A DNA stretch of 20,989 nucleotides from an uncultured Corynebacterium sp. (GTDB taxonomy: Bacteria > Actinomycetota > Actinomycetes > Mycobacteriales > Mycobacteriaceae), in contig NZ_CAMIFY010000048.1 in assembly GCF_946222985.1 (NCBI RefSeq), forward strand, positions 1 to 20,989. Reading direction: 5' to 3'. Of the stretch, positions 1-7,865 are shown in pieces. The notes under the pieces are model-generated. The model was given only the letters and a program-made list of their open reading frames with translations, was not told the DNA's origin and searched no databases. Both the position numbers and the translations under genes were made by a program. Each line of letters starts with the position of its first letter. Within the stretch, counting starts at the first letter, position 1.

Positions 1-270
1 GGAGTACTCCATCCCCCGCGAGGAGCAGGACGAGTACGCGGTGCGCTCGCACCGGCGGGCGGCGGCCGCGGTGCCCGCCAACCCGTCGCCGTTGATGTCG
101 GTGATGGCCACGCGGTGGCCGTCGCCGGCCAGGGAGATCGCCAACGCCCGGCCGATGCCGGAGGCCGCGCCGGTGACCACGGCCAGCGGGCGCGGGTCAC
201 CGAGGGTGGGGACCGTGCGGGAGGGCTCGATCGTGCGGTCGGTCGGGTCGTTCCGGGCGTTGTCGGACAT
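1..270 (-). CDS. Short-chain dehydrogenase/reductase, 5' part only (truncated at about base 60-70)
   Basis: From the ATG at 270 the minus strand encodes a classical SDR N-terminus: a polar lead of about 30 residues, then a Rossmann strand and the nucleotide-binding motif TGAASGIGRAL, then AITDIN, where the acidic residue after strand 2 usually favours NAD(H). SDR similarity stops at GLAGTAAAA. The remaining residues to the window edge are the antisense of a thiolase fragment, although the frame stays open to base 1. The catalytic Ser-Tyr-Lys half is therefore missing. The start overlaps the stop of the upstream hydrolase by one base (TGATG), so the two genes are probably translationally coupled. 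The substrate cannot be inferred. Either the gene is broken or the sequence is misassembled here. Confidence 0.8.
   Translation of the reverse strand, partial: MSDNARNDPTDRTIEPSRTVPTLGDPRPLAVVTGAASGIGRALAISLAGDGHRVAITDINGDGLAGTAAAARRCERTAYSSCSSRGMEYS
2..70 (+). pseudogene. Thiolase (acetyl-CoA acyltransferase) fragment, both ends missing
   Basis: Reading frame 2 of the plus strand encodes about 23 residues containing SIPREEQDEYAVRSHRRA. This matches the conserved segment near residue 200 of thiolases (consensus like ISREEQDEYALRSHQRA). After about base 70 the same frame becomes PANPSPLMS, which is not thiolase-like and is the antisense of the neighbouring dehydrogenase. The 5' part lies beyond the window edge; the 3' part, with the catalytic Cys/His C-terminal domain, is absent. 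The join falls in a GC-only stretch around 58-72. This could be a genuine deletion scar between two convergent genes or an assembly misjoin at a contig end. The identification rests on a short but very characteristic motif. Confidence 0.6.
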
Positions 271-1382
271 CACTTGACCTCCAGTGCCAGGCGCACGGCG
301 CCGGCGAGTTCGTCGATGGCCCGGCGCGAGGTGCGCCACAGGCCGGGGGAATTGATGAACGGGTGGACCATGCCGCGGTGGAGTTTCACGGTCACGGGCA
401 CGCCGGCGTCGGCGAGGCGGGCGGCGTAGGCCTCGCCTTCGTCGCGCAGCGGGTCGAAGCCGCCCAGGGCGACGAAGGCGGGGGCCAGGCCCGAGAGATC
501 CTCGGCGAACAGGGGAGAGACCCGCGGGTCGACGGCGAGTTCGTGCGACGCCGAGCCCGGGGTGCCGTCGCCGATGTAGAGGTCGGCGTAGGCGGACATG
601 TCGGCCGAGGTGAGGAAGAACCCCTCGGCGAACTCGCGTCCACTGCCGGTCCACCCGTCGCGCTCGCCGATCCACGCCTTGACGTCGACCGCCGGGGCCA
701 GCAACCCCTGCAACGCCGGCTGGGGCCATCCGAGTTCGCGGGCCCGCAGGCACGTCACGGCGGCGAAGTTCGCCCCGGCCGAGTCGCCGATGACGGCCAC
801 GCGCCGACGGGAGCCCGCACCGGCTCCGTCGCCTCCGCCGTTCCCGTCTCCCGCGCCCGTCAGCTCCCCGTACACCGCCATGACGTCGTCGAGGCCGGCG
901 GGGAAGGGGTGCTCGGGCGCCAGTCGGTAGTCGACGGAGATGACGTCGACGCCGGCGACCTCGGCCAGTCGCAGGCATGGCGCGTCGTGCGAATCGAGCG
1001 AGCCCAGCGCCCAGCCGCCGCCGTGGAGGTAGATGATCGCGGGGGCGGAGGCGTCGGCCAGCGGGAACCCGAAGTAGCGGCGCACGGGCACCCCGGCGAT
1101 CGTTTCGTCGCGGGTGCGCACCTTCGGCGACCGGCCCGCCGCCAGATACGCCTCGCGATCGATTTCCCGGCGGGCCTCCGCGGCGGGCAATTCGCCGATG
1201 CCCTTGCCGGAGCCGATGATCTTCAGCAGCGCCAGCGACATCGCCACGTCCGAGTCGAGCAGGTAGCCGCGCTCGTTGCGCGGCGGCCGGGCCACCAGAC
1301 GCAGCAGCGGCCGGGGCAAGGCCATGATGCCCCGGCCGGCGAGAGCGATGATCCTGGTCAACGGGTCCGGGCGATAGTTCAT
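270..1382 (-). CDS. Alpha/beta hydrolase, HSL (hormone-sensitive lipase-like) family esterase
   Basis: A 370-residue protein with the full HSL/family IV esterase signature. The oxyanion-hole motif HGGG is at residues 120-123, DYRLAPEHPFP is near 151, and the nucleophile motif GDSAG places Ser201. Asp310 (GGFDPLRDEG) and His340 (GMVHPF) complete the triad. It should hydrolyse short- or medium-chain carboxyl esters; the true substrate is unknown. No signal peptide is apparent, so it is probably cytoplasmic. A glycine/aspartate-rich insertion at 176-190 just before the nucleophile strand looks like a flexible loop. It is divergent from the M24 peptidase gene with only 39 bp between starts, and its stop overlaps the start of the next SDR. 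The ATG at 1382 is preceded by a TATTTT hexamer 6 nt upstream, consistent with a leaderless mRNA. Confidence 0.9.
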   Translation of the reverse strand: MNYRPDPLTRIIALAGRGIMALPRPLLRLVARPPRNERGYLLDSDVAMSLALLKIIGSGKGIGELPAAEARREIDREAYLAAGRSPKVRTRDETIAGVPVRRYFGFPLADASAPAIIYLHGGGWALGSLDSHDAPCLRLAEVAGVDVISVDYRLAPEHPFPAGLDDVMAVYGELTGAGDGNGGGDGAGAGSRRRVAVIGDSAGANFAAVTCLRARELGWPQPALQGLLAPAVDVKAWIGERDGWTGSGREFAEGFFLTSADMSAYADLYIGDGTPGSASHELAVDPRVSPLFAEDLSGLAPAFVALGGFDPLRDEGEAYAARLADAGVPVTVKLHRGMVHPFINSPGLWRTSRRAIDELAGAVRLALEVK

Positions 1383-1421
1383 GCCCTCAAAATACCGGCG
1401 ACGGGGTTTATCGTGGTGCTT
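1383..1421. promoter_or_regulatory. Overlapping divergent, probably leaderless promoters (hydrolase / M24 peptidase)
   Basis: The whole intergenic region is 39 bp. On the plus strand TATCGT (1409-1414) is followed by 7 nt and the peptidase ATG. On the minus strand TATTTT (complement of 1389-1394) is followed by 6 nt and the hydrolase ATG. Both fit the actinobacterial -10 pattern TANNNT at a distance that puts transcription start at or next to the start codon. With normal 17-bp spacing each -35 region would lie on or near the other promoter's -10. Neither gene has a convincing Shine-Dalgarno sequence. This is inferred from motif and spacing only. Confidence 0.45.
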
Positions 1422-2576
1422 ATGACGAAATCCACCTTCCCCTCCGACGTCCACGCCACCCGTCTGCGCCGCGCGGCGGAACTCGCCGCCGAACGCGGCA
1501 TCGGCAGCCTCGTTTTCGGCACCGGCCCGGATCTGGAGTACCTGATCGGCTCCCGGGTCTCCTCGCATGAACGCCTCACGGCGTTGGCGGTGCCCGTCGC
1601 AAAGCAGGGGGCGCGTCCGGTGTTCGTCCTGCCCGCCGTCGAGCGCGGCGACCTGCCGGCCTCGGCGGTGCCCGACCTCGACGTCGACGTGGTGCTGTGG
1701 TCCGACGGCGACGATCCCCACCGGCTCGTCGCCGATGCGCTCGGCCTCGACGACGGCGCCACGCTGGCCGTCGGCGCGTCGCTGACCGCCGATCATCTGC
1801 TGCCCATCCTCGACGCCACCGGCGCCCGCCCGGTGCTGGCCGGCGAGACCCTGCGCGAGCTGTTCATGCGAAAGGACGACGCCGAGATCGAGCAGTTGCG
1901 CGATGCCGCGGCCGCCATCGACCGCGTCCACGCCCGCGTGCCGTCGATGCTGCGCCCCGGACGCACCGAGGCCGACGTCGCCGAGGAGCTGACCGCCGCG
2001 ATCCTGGAGGAGGGCCATTCGGCCGTCGACTTCGTCATCGTCGGTTCCGGTCCCAACGGCGCCAACCCGCATCACGATTTCTCGGATCGAGTGCTTGACG
2101 ACGGTGACGTCGTGGTCGTCGACATCGGCGGCACGTGGGGCGTGGGCTATCACTCGGACTGCACGCGCACCTACGCCATCGGCGACGCGCCGGAGAAGGC
2201 CACGGCGGCCTGGGAGGTGCTGCGCGCCGCCCAGGAAGCCGCCGTCGCCGCCGTGCGACCGGGGGCCACGGCCGCCGACATCGACGACGCGGCGCGTTCG
2301 GTCATCGCCGACGCCGGCTTCGGCGACAACTTCATCCACCGCACCGGCCACGGCATCGGACTGAGCCTGCACGAGGAGCCGTTCATCATGGTCGGCAACG
2401 ACCTGGTGCTCGAACCGGGCATGGCGTTTTCGGTGGAACCGGGCCTGTACTTCGAAGGCGAGATCGGCATGCGGCTGGAGGACATCGTCGTGGTCACCGA
2501 CGACGGCGCCGAGTCGCTCAACCGCGGCCCGCACGAACTCGTCGCCGCCGCCGGCACCCGTGCAGGGGAGGGCTGA
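1422..2576 (+). CDS. M24 family metallopeptidase (Xaa-Pro dipeptidase/aminopeptidase P type)
   Basis: A 384-residue protein with an N-terminal creatinase-like domain (about 10-145) and a C-terminal pita-bread M24 domain (about 155-375). All five expected metal ligands are visible: Asp234 (VVDIGG), Asp246 (HSDCTRTY), His310 (HRTGHGIGL), Glu339 (SVEPGLY) and Glu353 (MRLEDIVVV). It should be a cytoplasmic dinuclear-metal enzyme cleaving X-Pro bonds, working in peptide turnover. The start chosen is the ATG at 1422; an upstream in-frame GTG at 1413 lies inside the likely -10 hexamer and is less plausible. It leads the plus-strand operon and is separated from the next gene by only 3 bp. Mycobacteria carry comparable M24 peptidases (PepE, PepQ); I cannot decide which is the ortholog. 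Confidence 0.9.
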   Translation: MTKSTFPSDVHATRLRRAAELAAERGIGSLVFGTGPDLEYLIGSRVSSHERLTALAVPVAKQGARPVFVLPAVERGDLPASAVPDLDVDVVLWSDGDDPHRLVADALGLDDGATLAVGASLTADHLLPILDATGARPVLAGETLRELFMRKDDAEIEQLRDAAAAIDRVHARVPSMLRPGRTEADVAEELTAAILEEGHSAVDFVIVGSGPNGANPHHDFSDRVLDDGDVVVVDIGGTWGVGYHSDCTRTYAIGDAPEKATAAWEVLRAAQEAAVAAVRPGATAADIDDAARSVIADAGFGDNFIHRTGHGIGLSLHEEPFIMVGNDLVLEPGMAFSVEPGLYFEGEIGMRLEDIVVVTDDGAESLNRGPHELVAAAGTRAGEG

Positions 2577-2579
2577 CCC

Positions 2580-3344
2580 ATGGGGCACGTGCTCATCCTC
2601 GGCGGCACCAGCGAAATCGGCGGCGAGGTCGCCGCCCGGCTGGCCGACCACAACACGGTGACTCTGGCCGCCCGGCGCATCGACGGCCTCGACGCCATCG
2701 CCGCTCGGCTCGTCGACGCCGGGGCGGTGGCGGTCCACCGCGTGTACTTCGAGGCCGACGACCTGGCCTCCCACGCCGACGTGCTCGACGAGGCGTGGTC
2801 CCACGGGCCGGTCGACACCGCCGTGATCGCGTTCGGCATCCTCGGGGACCAGGACGCCGCCGAGGCCTCCGGCCCCGAGGCCGCGCGCATCATCCACACC
2901 GACTTCACCGCCCACGCGGCCATCGCCACCGATCTCGTGGCGCGGATGGAGTCCGCGGCCGCCTCCGGAGAGCTGCCGGTGCGCGACGGCGTCGCCGGTC
3001 GCATCCTGGCGTTTTCCTCCATCGCCGGTGCGCGCGTGCGCCGGGCGAATTACGTCTACGGCTCGGCCAAGGCCGGGCTCGACGGTTTCCTCCAGGGCAT
3101 GCAGGACCGCCTCCACGGCGGGCCGGTCCAGCTGACCATCGCCCGGCCGGGATTCGTCGTCGGCCGCATGACCGAGGGCATGAAGCCGGCGCCGATGTCG
3201 TCGACCCCCGACGTCGTCGCCGAAGCCGCGGTCACCGCGCTCGACGGCCGGAAGTCCGCCGTGTGGATCCCCGCGCGCCTGGGCCACCTCGCCCGCGCCA
3301 CCCGATTCACCCCGCGGTCGATCTGGCGGAAGATGCCCCGATGA
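2580..3344 (+). CDS. DprE2-like short-chain dehydrogenase/reductase in the cob operon
   Basis: A 254-residue SDR. The N-terminus has a glycine motif of the DprE2 kind (LILGGTSEIGGE, residues 5-16). AVIAFGILGD lies at 81-90, the catalytic Ser is in FSSIAG (145-150), and Tyr160-Lys164 form the YxxxK pair in YVYGSAKAGLDGF. The C-terminus TPRSIWRKMP (244-253) also resembles DprE2, the NADH-dependent reductase that completes the epimerisation giving decaprenylphosphoryl-arabinose. No DprE1 partner is nearby. In M. tuberculosis a comparable SDR (Rv2073c) sits directly upstream of cobL, so the linkage is old. Its stop overlaps the cobL start (ATGA), and the ribosome-binding sequence GGGGAGGG lies within the end of the peptidase gene. 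The physiological substrate is unknown; either arabinan-precursor chemistry or a corrinoid-related reduction is possible. Confidence 0.85.
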   Translation: MGHVLILGGTSEIGGEVAARLADHNTVTLAARRIDGLDAIAARLVDAGAVAVHRVYFEADDLASHADVLDEAWSHGPVDTAVIAFGILGDQDAAEASGPEAARIIHTDFTAHAAIATDLVARMESAAASGELPVRDGVAGRILAFSSIAGARVRRANYVYGSAKAGLDGFLQGMQDRLHGGPVQLTIARPGFVVGRMTEGMKPAPMSSTPDVVAEAAVTALDGRKSAVWIPARLGHLARATRFTPRSIWRKMPR

Positions 3345-4669
3345 CCGACGCCGCCGCGCGTCTGCCCGTCGTCGGCATCGGCTGCGACGGGCTCGACGGA
3401 CTCACCGCCGCCGCCCGCCGCGTGCTCGCCGACGCCCGCCGCATCATCGGCGCCGCCCGGCAGCTGGAGTTGCTCGACGTCGGGGGAGAACCCGCCGTCA
3501 CCGCCGACCGCGTCACCTGGCCCGAGGGCTACTGGCGCCGGTGGGCCGACGTGCTCGCCGACCTGGACCCGACCGGCGACGTGATCCTGGCCAGCGGCGA
3601 CCCGATGTTCCACGGCATCGGCACCACGCTGGTGCGCGAACTCGGCGCCGACGCGGTCGAGATTTTTCCGGCGCCCTCGTCGGCTTCGCTGGCCTGTGCG
3701 CGCCTGGGGTGGGCGCTCGATCGCACGCCCGTGGTCTCGTTGGTCACCGGACCGCCGGGTGCCGCCGGCGCCGGAGCGGTCGTCCCGTTCGCCGATCGGG
3801 GCCGGCCCTTCCTGGTGCTGTGCCGCAGCGCCGAGTCGGTCGGTCACGTCGCCGCCGCCCTGTCCGATCGGCCCGACACCGTCCTGACCGCCCTGACCAA
3901 CGTCGGCGGCGGCGGCGACGGCCCGCACCCGGAGACCGTGCGCACCGGCACCGTGGCCGCGCCGCCGACCCCGGCCGGCGACCTGACCATCCTCGCCGTC
4001 GTCCCCTCCGGGCCCGCGCGACCGTGGCTGCCGGACGACGCCTTCGACACCGACGGCCAGCTGACCAAGTCCCCGGTGCGCGAACTCACCGTCGCCGCCC
4101 TCGGGCCGCGGCCCGGGGCCCTGTTGTGGGACGTCGGCGGCGGCACGGGGTCCATCGCCATCGAATGGGCCCGCCACGGCGGCCGGGCCGTGTGCATCGA
4201 ACGCGACGCCTCGCGCGCCCGCCGCATCGACGCCAACGTCGCCGCATTGTCCGGGGGTGTGCGCGTCGTCCACGGCCAGGCTCCCGAAGCGCTGGACGGC
4301 ATCACCGTCACCGCCGACGCCGCCGGCGTCTCGGACGCCCCCGACGCGATCTTCATCGGCGGCGGCCTCACCGCCGACGGCATGATCGACGCCTGCTTCT
4401 CCGCACTGGCTCCCGGCGGCGTGCTGGTGGCCAACACCGTCACCGTCGAATCGGAGGCGGTGCTGTGGAACGCCCGCACCCGGTGGGGCGGCGAGGTTCG
4501 GCGGATCGGCGTCGAGCGCGCCGGTAAGGTGGGGTCGTTCACCGCGTGGCGGCCGGCGCTGCCGGTGGTGCAGTGGATCGTCGTCAAGCACGACACCGCA
4601 GGCCCGGGCCGCCCCGCAGACGACAACGCAACCGCCCGCACGGGCGCGGAAGGGACGCCGAACCAGTGA
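3341..4669 (+). CDS. cobL: Precorrin-6Y C5,15-methyltransferase (decarboxylating), CbiE-CbiT fusion
   Basis: A 442-residue two-domain enzyme. Residues about 8-220 form a tetrapyrrole methylase (CbiE-like) domain with VVGIGCDGLDGL at the N-terminus and ILASGDPMFHGIGTTL near 82-97, the SAM/corrin-binding region. Residues about 240-415 form a CbiT-like Rossmann methyltransferase with the SAM motif LLWDVGGGTGSIAIEWA (261-277) after the family-typical LTKSPVRELTVAAL. The enzyme methylates C5 and C15 and decarboxylates the C12 acetate of precorrin-6B to give precorrin-8X. Length matches CobL of the oxygen-dependent route. The last 20 or so residues are a polar tail. The start overlaps the SDR stop (ATGA) and the stop overlaps the cobM GTG start (GTGA), so translation is probably coupled. 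Confidence 0.96.
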   Translation: MTDAAARLPVVGIGCDGLDGLTAAARRVLADARRIIGAARQLELLDVGGEPAVTADRVTWPEGYWRRWADVLADLDPTGDVILASGDPMFHGIGTTLVRELGADAVEIFPAPSSASLACARLGWALDRTPVVSLVTGPPGAAGAGAVVPFADRGRPFLVLCRSAESVGHVAAALSDRPDTVLTALTNVGGGGDGPHPETVRTGTVAAPPTPAGDLTILAVVPSGPARPWLPDDAFDTDGQLTKSPVRELTVAALGPRPGALLWDVGGGTGSIAIEWARHGGRAVCIERDASRARRIDANVAALSGGVRVVHGQAPEALDGITVTADAAGVSDAPDAIFIGGGLTADGMIDACFSALAPGGVLVANTVTVESEAVLWNARTRWGGEVRRIGVERAGKVGSFTAWRPALPVVQWIVVKHDTAGPGRPADDNATARTGAEGTPNQ

Positions 4670-5439
4670 CCGTGTACTTCATCGGGGCCGGGCCGGGCGC
4701 GGCGGACTTGCTCACGCTGCGCGCCGACCGACTCATCCGATCCTGCCCGGTGTGCCTCTACGCCGGGTCGATCGTGCCTCCCGAGGTCCTGGCGCACTGC
4801 CCCGACGACGCCGAGGTGATCAACACCGCGCGCATGCCGCTGGAGGACATCATGGCCGTCATCGACCGCGCCCACGCCGAGGGCAAGGACGTCGCGCGGC
4901 TGCAGTCCGGCGACCCGTCGGTGTGGTCGGCGCTGGCCGAGCAGGCCCGCCGCCTGACCGCCGCGGGCATCGACTACGAGATCGTGCCGGGCGTGGCGTC
5001 GTTCTCGGCCGCCGCCGCGGCCCTGGGCCACGAGCTGACTGTGCCGACGGTGGGGCAGTCGGTGATCCTCACCCGCGTCTCCGGCCGCGCCTCGGCGATG
5101 CCGGAGGGCGAGACCCTCGACAACTTCGGCCGGACCGGCGCGACCCTGTGCATCCACCTCGCCGCCCACGACATCGACAGGGTCGTCGACGAGCTCGTGC
5201 CCCGCTACGGCGCCGACTGCCCGGCGGCCGTCGTCGCCTTCGCCTCCCGCCCGGAGGAGATCATCCTGCGCGGCACGCTGGCCGACATCGCCGAGCGGGT
5301 GACCTCCGCGGGAGTGACGCGCACCGCCGTCATCGTCGTCGGGCGCGTGCTCGGCGCGGAGGGTTTCCCGGACAGCTACCTCTACAGCGACGGGCGTCCC
5401 CGCGACGCCGAAGGAAGGACCCTGACGTGCGCGCACTGA
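4666..5439 (+). CDS. cobM: Precorrin-4 C11-methyltransferase
   Basis: A 257-residue class III SAM-dependent tetrapyrrole methylase. The N-terminal glycine-rich loop is VYFIGAGPGAADLLTLRA (residues 3-20), followed by CLYAGSIVPPEVL (30-42), LQSGDPSVWSAL (79-90) and the VPGVASFSAAAAALG segment (108-122). It transfers a methyl group to C11 of precorrin-4 to form precorrin-5. Start is the GTG at 4666, overlapping the cobL stop by 4 bp. An upstream extension of the frame has no conserved residues and lies inside cobL. The stop overlaps the cobK start region by 13 bp. Confidence 0.96.
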   Translation: MTVYFIGAGPGAADLLTLRADRLIRSCPVCLYAGSIVPPEVLAHCPDDAEVINTARMPLEDIMAVIDRAHAEGKDVARLQSGDPSVWSALAEQARRLTAAGIDYEIVPGVASFSAAAAALGHELTVPTVGQSVILTRVSGRASAMPEGETLDNFGRTGATLCIHLAAHDIDRVVDELVPRYGADCPAAVVAFASRPEEIILRGTLADIAERVTSAGVTRTAVIVVGRVLGAEGFPDSYLYSDGRPRDAEGRTLTCAH

Positions 5440-6170
5440 TCCTCGGCGGCACCAACGAAGCGCGGGCCCTGGCGCAGAAGCTCTTCGACGCCGGCTGGCA
5501 CGTGACGTCGTCGTTGGCCGGCCGCGTGGCGGAGCCGACGCTGCCGGTCGGCCACGTGCGCATCGGCGGCTTCGGCGGCCCCGCGGGCCTGACCACGTGG
5601 CTGCTCACCGACGCCACGGAAGTCATCGTCGACGCCACCCATCCGTTCGCCGAGCGCATCAGCGCTTCGGCGGCGGAGGCGGCGCGGGCGACGGGTCTGC
5701 CGCTGGTCGCCCTGCATCGGCCGCCGTGGGAGCCCGAACGCGGCGACCACTGGCTGGAGGTGCCGGACATGGCCGCCGCCGCGGAGCTGGCGCGCACGCG
5801 TTTCGCCGCGCCGTTCCTCACCGTCGGCCGCCAGCAGCTGGCGCATTTCGCCGCCGACGGCGAGGGCCGCTACCTCATCCGCTGCGTCGAACAGCCCACC
5901 GGGCCGCTGCCGCGCCACCGAAAGGTGCTGCTCACGCGCGGGCCCTTCGACGTCGCGGGGGAGCGCAAGCTCATGCGCGACTACGCCGTCGATTGCCTGG
6001 TGACGAAGAACTCGGGCGGAACGCACACCCACGCCAAGCTCGAGGCCGCCCGCGATCTGCGCAAGCCCGTGATCATGGTCCAGCGACCCGAGCTGCCGGG
6101 CAAGGGCATCGCCTACGTCGCCGACACCGTCGAACGGGCCTACGCGGCGGTCACGCAGGGCCGCGTCTAA
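5427..6170 (+). CDS. cobK: Precorrin-6A reductase (CobK/CbiJ family)
   Basis: A 247-residue reductase that uses NADPH to reduce precorrin-6A to precorrin-6B. Visible family motifs are ALILGGTNEARALA at the N-terminus (nucleotide-binding loop), VDATHPFAERIS (68-79), TVGRQQLAHF in the middle, and VTKNSGGTHTHAKLEAA beginning at 192. The frame has no suitable ATG; the GTG at 5427 gives the family-typical N-terminus and is preceded by a good Shine-Dalgarno sequence, GAAGGAAGGA, within cobM. It overlaps the cobM 3' end by 13 bp and is the last gene of the operon, convergent with cobIJ 39 bp away. No clear intrinsic terminator is visible in that gap. Confidence 0.95.
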   Translation: MRALILGGTNEARALAQKLFDAGWHVTSSLAGRVAEPTLPVGHVRIGGFGGPAGLTTWLLTDATEVIVDATHPFAERISASAAEAARATGLPLVALHRPPWEPERGDHWLEVPDMAAAAELARTRFAAPFLTVGRQQLAHFAADGEGRYLIRCVEQPTGPLPRHRKVLLTRGPFDVAGERKLMRDYAVDCLVTKNSGGTHTHAKLEAARDLRKPVIMVQRPELPGKGIAYVADTVERAYAAVTQGRV

Positions 6171-6209
6171 CGACCCACCGCGAGACCCGCCCCGGAACCC
6201 CGCGGGCAG

Positions 6210-7865
6210 CTACCGATCCCCGCCGAGTGCCCCGGTGCCGGCGAATCCGCCTCCGCCGTAGTGGCGGGCGGTGAACACGCGGACGCCGTCGACGCCGTCG
6301 TAGGCGCGGGTCGACGACGCGCCGACGATGAGCATGGTGCGCATGTCGACGATCTCCGGATCCAGGTCGGCGACCGTGGTCACGGTGACCTTCTCCTCCG
6401 GGGCGCCCACCGCACGCGCGACGATCACCGGAGTGTCGGCGTCGCGGTATTCGGCGACGAGGTCGCGCAGCGCCACGATCTGCGCCCGCCGCGTCTTCGA
6501 CGCCGGGTTGTACACCGCGAAGGCCATGTCGGCGCCGAGCACCGCACGCAGCCGCGCTTCGACGACCTCCCACGGCTTGAGGCGATCCGACAGCGACAGC
6601 ATCGCGAAGTCGTGGCCCAGCGGCGCGCCGACCCGGCTGGCCACGGCCTGCGCGGCGGTCATGCCCGGCACGATGCGCACCGGAACCTCGCGCCACTGCG
6701 GATCGTCGGCGGTTTCCAGCACCGCCGCGGCCATCGCGAAGACCCCGGCGTCACCGGAGCTGACGACGGCCACCCGGGCGCCGCTTTTCGCCATGTCCAG
6801 CGCCAACGCGGCGCGCTCGCCCTCGACGCGGTTGTCGGACATGTGCTTGACGCGCCCCGGGCGGTCGGGCACGCGTGCGACGTAGGTCGAGTATCCGACG
6901 ACGTCGGTGACCCGGTCGAGTTCGGCCGACGCCTCCGGGGTCAACCACCGGTCCGGTCCCGGACCCAGGCCCACGACGACGACTTCGCCCGCACCGCCGC
7001 GCCCGGACGCCGCCGCGCTGTTATCGCCGAGATCGTCGCCATCGCGATTGCGATCACCGGTGCCGCCGCCCATGCCACCTTCGACGCGGCCATGGACGCG
7101 CACGCCGGTGTCGGGACCGTCGCAAAGCCGCGTGCCGACGACGACCACCGCGAAGTAGGGGACCTCCGCGGCGTCGACCTCGGCCAGGGGAGCGGTCCAA
7201 CCGTCGGCCATGGTCGCGCGCACGACCACGCGGGCGCGGGCCAGCTGCCCGGTCTCCGCCAGGACGTCGCGGACCATGTCGACGTGGCCGCCGAGCTTCA
7301 TGATCACCAGGCAATCGGCGGCGCGGGCCGCGGCGGCCAGGCGCGCGCGACCGGCGGTGGCGGGCAGGATCGACAGGATGTCGGCGCCCTCGGCCAACGG
7401 CGCGGCCAGCTCGGCGGCCGCGGCGGTGACGCTGGGCACGCCGGGGACGACGCACGTCGGAAAATCCGACTCCAGGGCCCGATGGAGGTGCTGGTAGGAG
7501 CTGTAGAGCATCGGATCGCCCAACGACAGCACCGCCACGGACCTGCCGGCGGACAGATGGCCCGCCAGCCGGGCGGTGGCCTCCGCGTAGAAGGCGCCCA
7601 TGCGTTCGGCGTAGCCGCCGTCGTCGCCGCCGCCCTTGGTCACGGGGTAGATCAGCAGCTCCTCGATGGCCGGGGTGGCGCGGGCGTCGAGGAGTTCGGC
7701 GGCGATGCCGCGTGCGGTGGAGCGGCCGTGGGGTCCGGCGTGGAAGGCGACGACGTCGGCGGAGGCGATGACCTCGGCCCCGCGGCGCGTGATCAGGCCC
7801 GGGTCGCCGGGGCCCAGGCCGACGCCGTAGAGGTGGCCGGGGGAAACGGGCGCGGTGAGGCTCAC
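6210..7865 (-). CDS. cobIJ: CobI-CobJ fusion: precorrin-2 C20-methyltransferase / precorrin-3B C17-methyltransferase
   Basis: A 551-residue protein with two tetrapyrrole methylase domains. The CobI half (about 11-250) starts with HLYGVGLGPGDPGLITRRG and has SVAVLSLGDPMLYSSYQHL (109-127) and a PGVPSVTAAAAELA segment. The CobJ half (about 294-535) has VVVVGLGPGPDRWLTPEA, VVGYSTYV, VSSGDAGVFAMAA (368-380), VPGMTAAQAVASRVGAPLGHDF (399-420), and the JD-typical AFAVYNPASKTR (448-459). A Gly/Asp-rich linker (about 262-292) joins them. The enzyme methylates C20 of precorrin-2 and C17 of precorrin-3B, the latter with ring contraction. Actinobacterial genomes commonly carry this fusion (M. tuberculosis cobI is the same). 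GTG at 7865 is chosen because it overlaps the cobH stop (GTGA) and follows a GGGAG sequence; the frame is open further upstream inside cobH but is not conserved there. Confidence 0.95.
   Translation of the reverse strand: MSLTAPVSPGHLYGVGLGPGDPGLITRRGAEVIASADVVAFHAGPHGRSTARGIAAELLDARATPAIEELLIYPVTKGGGDDGGYAERMGAFYAEATARLAGHLSAGRSVAVLSLGDPMLYSSYQHLHRALESDFPTCVVPGVPSVTAAAAELAAPLAEGADILSILPATAGRARLAAAARAADCLVIMKLGGHVDMVRDVLAETGQLARARVVVRATMADGWTAPLAEVDAAEVPYFAVVVVGTRLCDGPDTGVRVHGRVEGGMGGGTGDRNRDGDDLGDNSAAASGRGGAGEVVVVGLGPGPDRWLTPEASAELDRVTDVVGYSTYVARVPDRPGRVKHMSDNRVEGERAALALDMAKSGARVAVVSSGDAGVFAMAAAVLETADDPQWREVPVRIVPGMTAAQAVASRVGAPLGHDFAMLSLSDRLKPWEVVEARLRAVLGADMAFAVYNPASKTRRAQIVALRDLVAEYRDADTPVIVARAVGAPEEKVTVTTVADLDPEIVDMRTMLIVGASSTRAYDGVDGVRVFTARHYGGGGFAGTGALGGDR

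Noticed and set aside
41..277. Small plus-strand frame crossing the left-end junction
   Set aside because: Its first residues belong to the thiolase fragment and the rest is antisense of the SDR. It is not a gene in its own right.
270..3287. A 1005-codon open frame on the minus strand opposite the peptidase and SDR genes
   Set aside because: Only its last 370 codons, starting at ATG 1382, form a recognisable protein. The rest is antisense of two well-supported genes and is the usual open shadow frame of GC-rich coding DNA.
6171..6209. Possible bidirectional terminator between cobK and cobIJ
   Set aside because: The 39-bp gap is GC-rich but I could not find a convincing stem with a loop of reasonable size or a U-tract.
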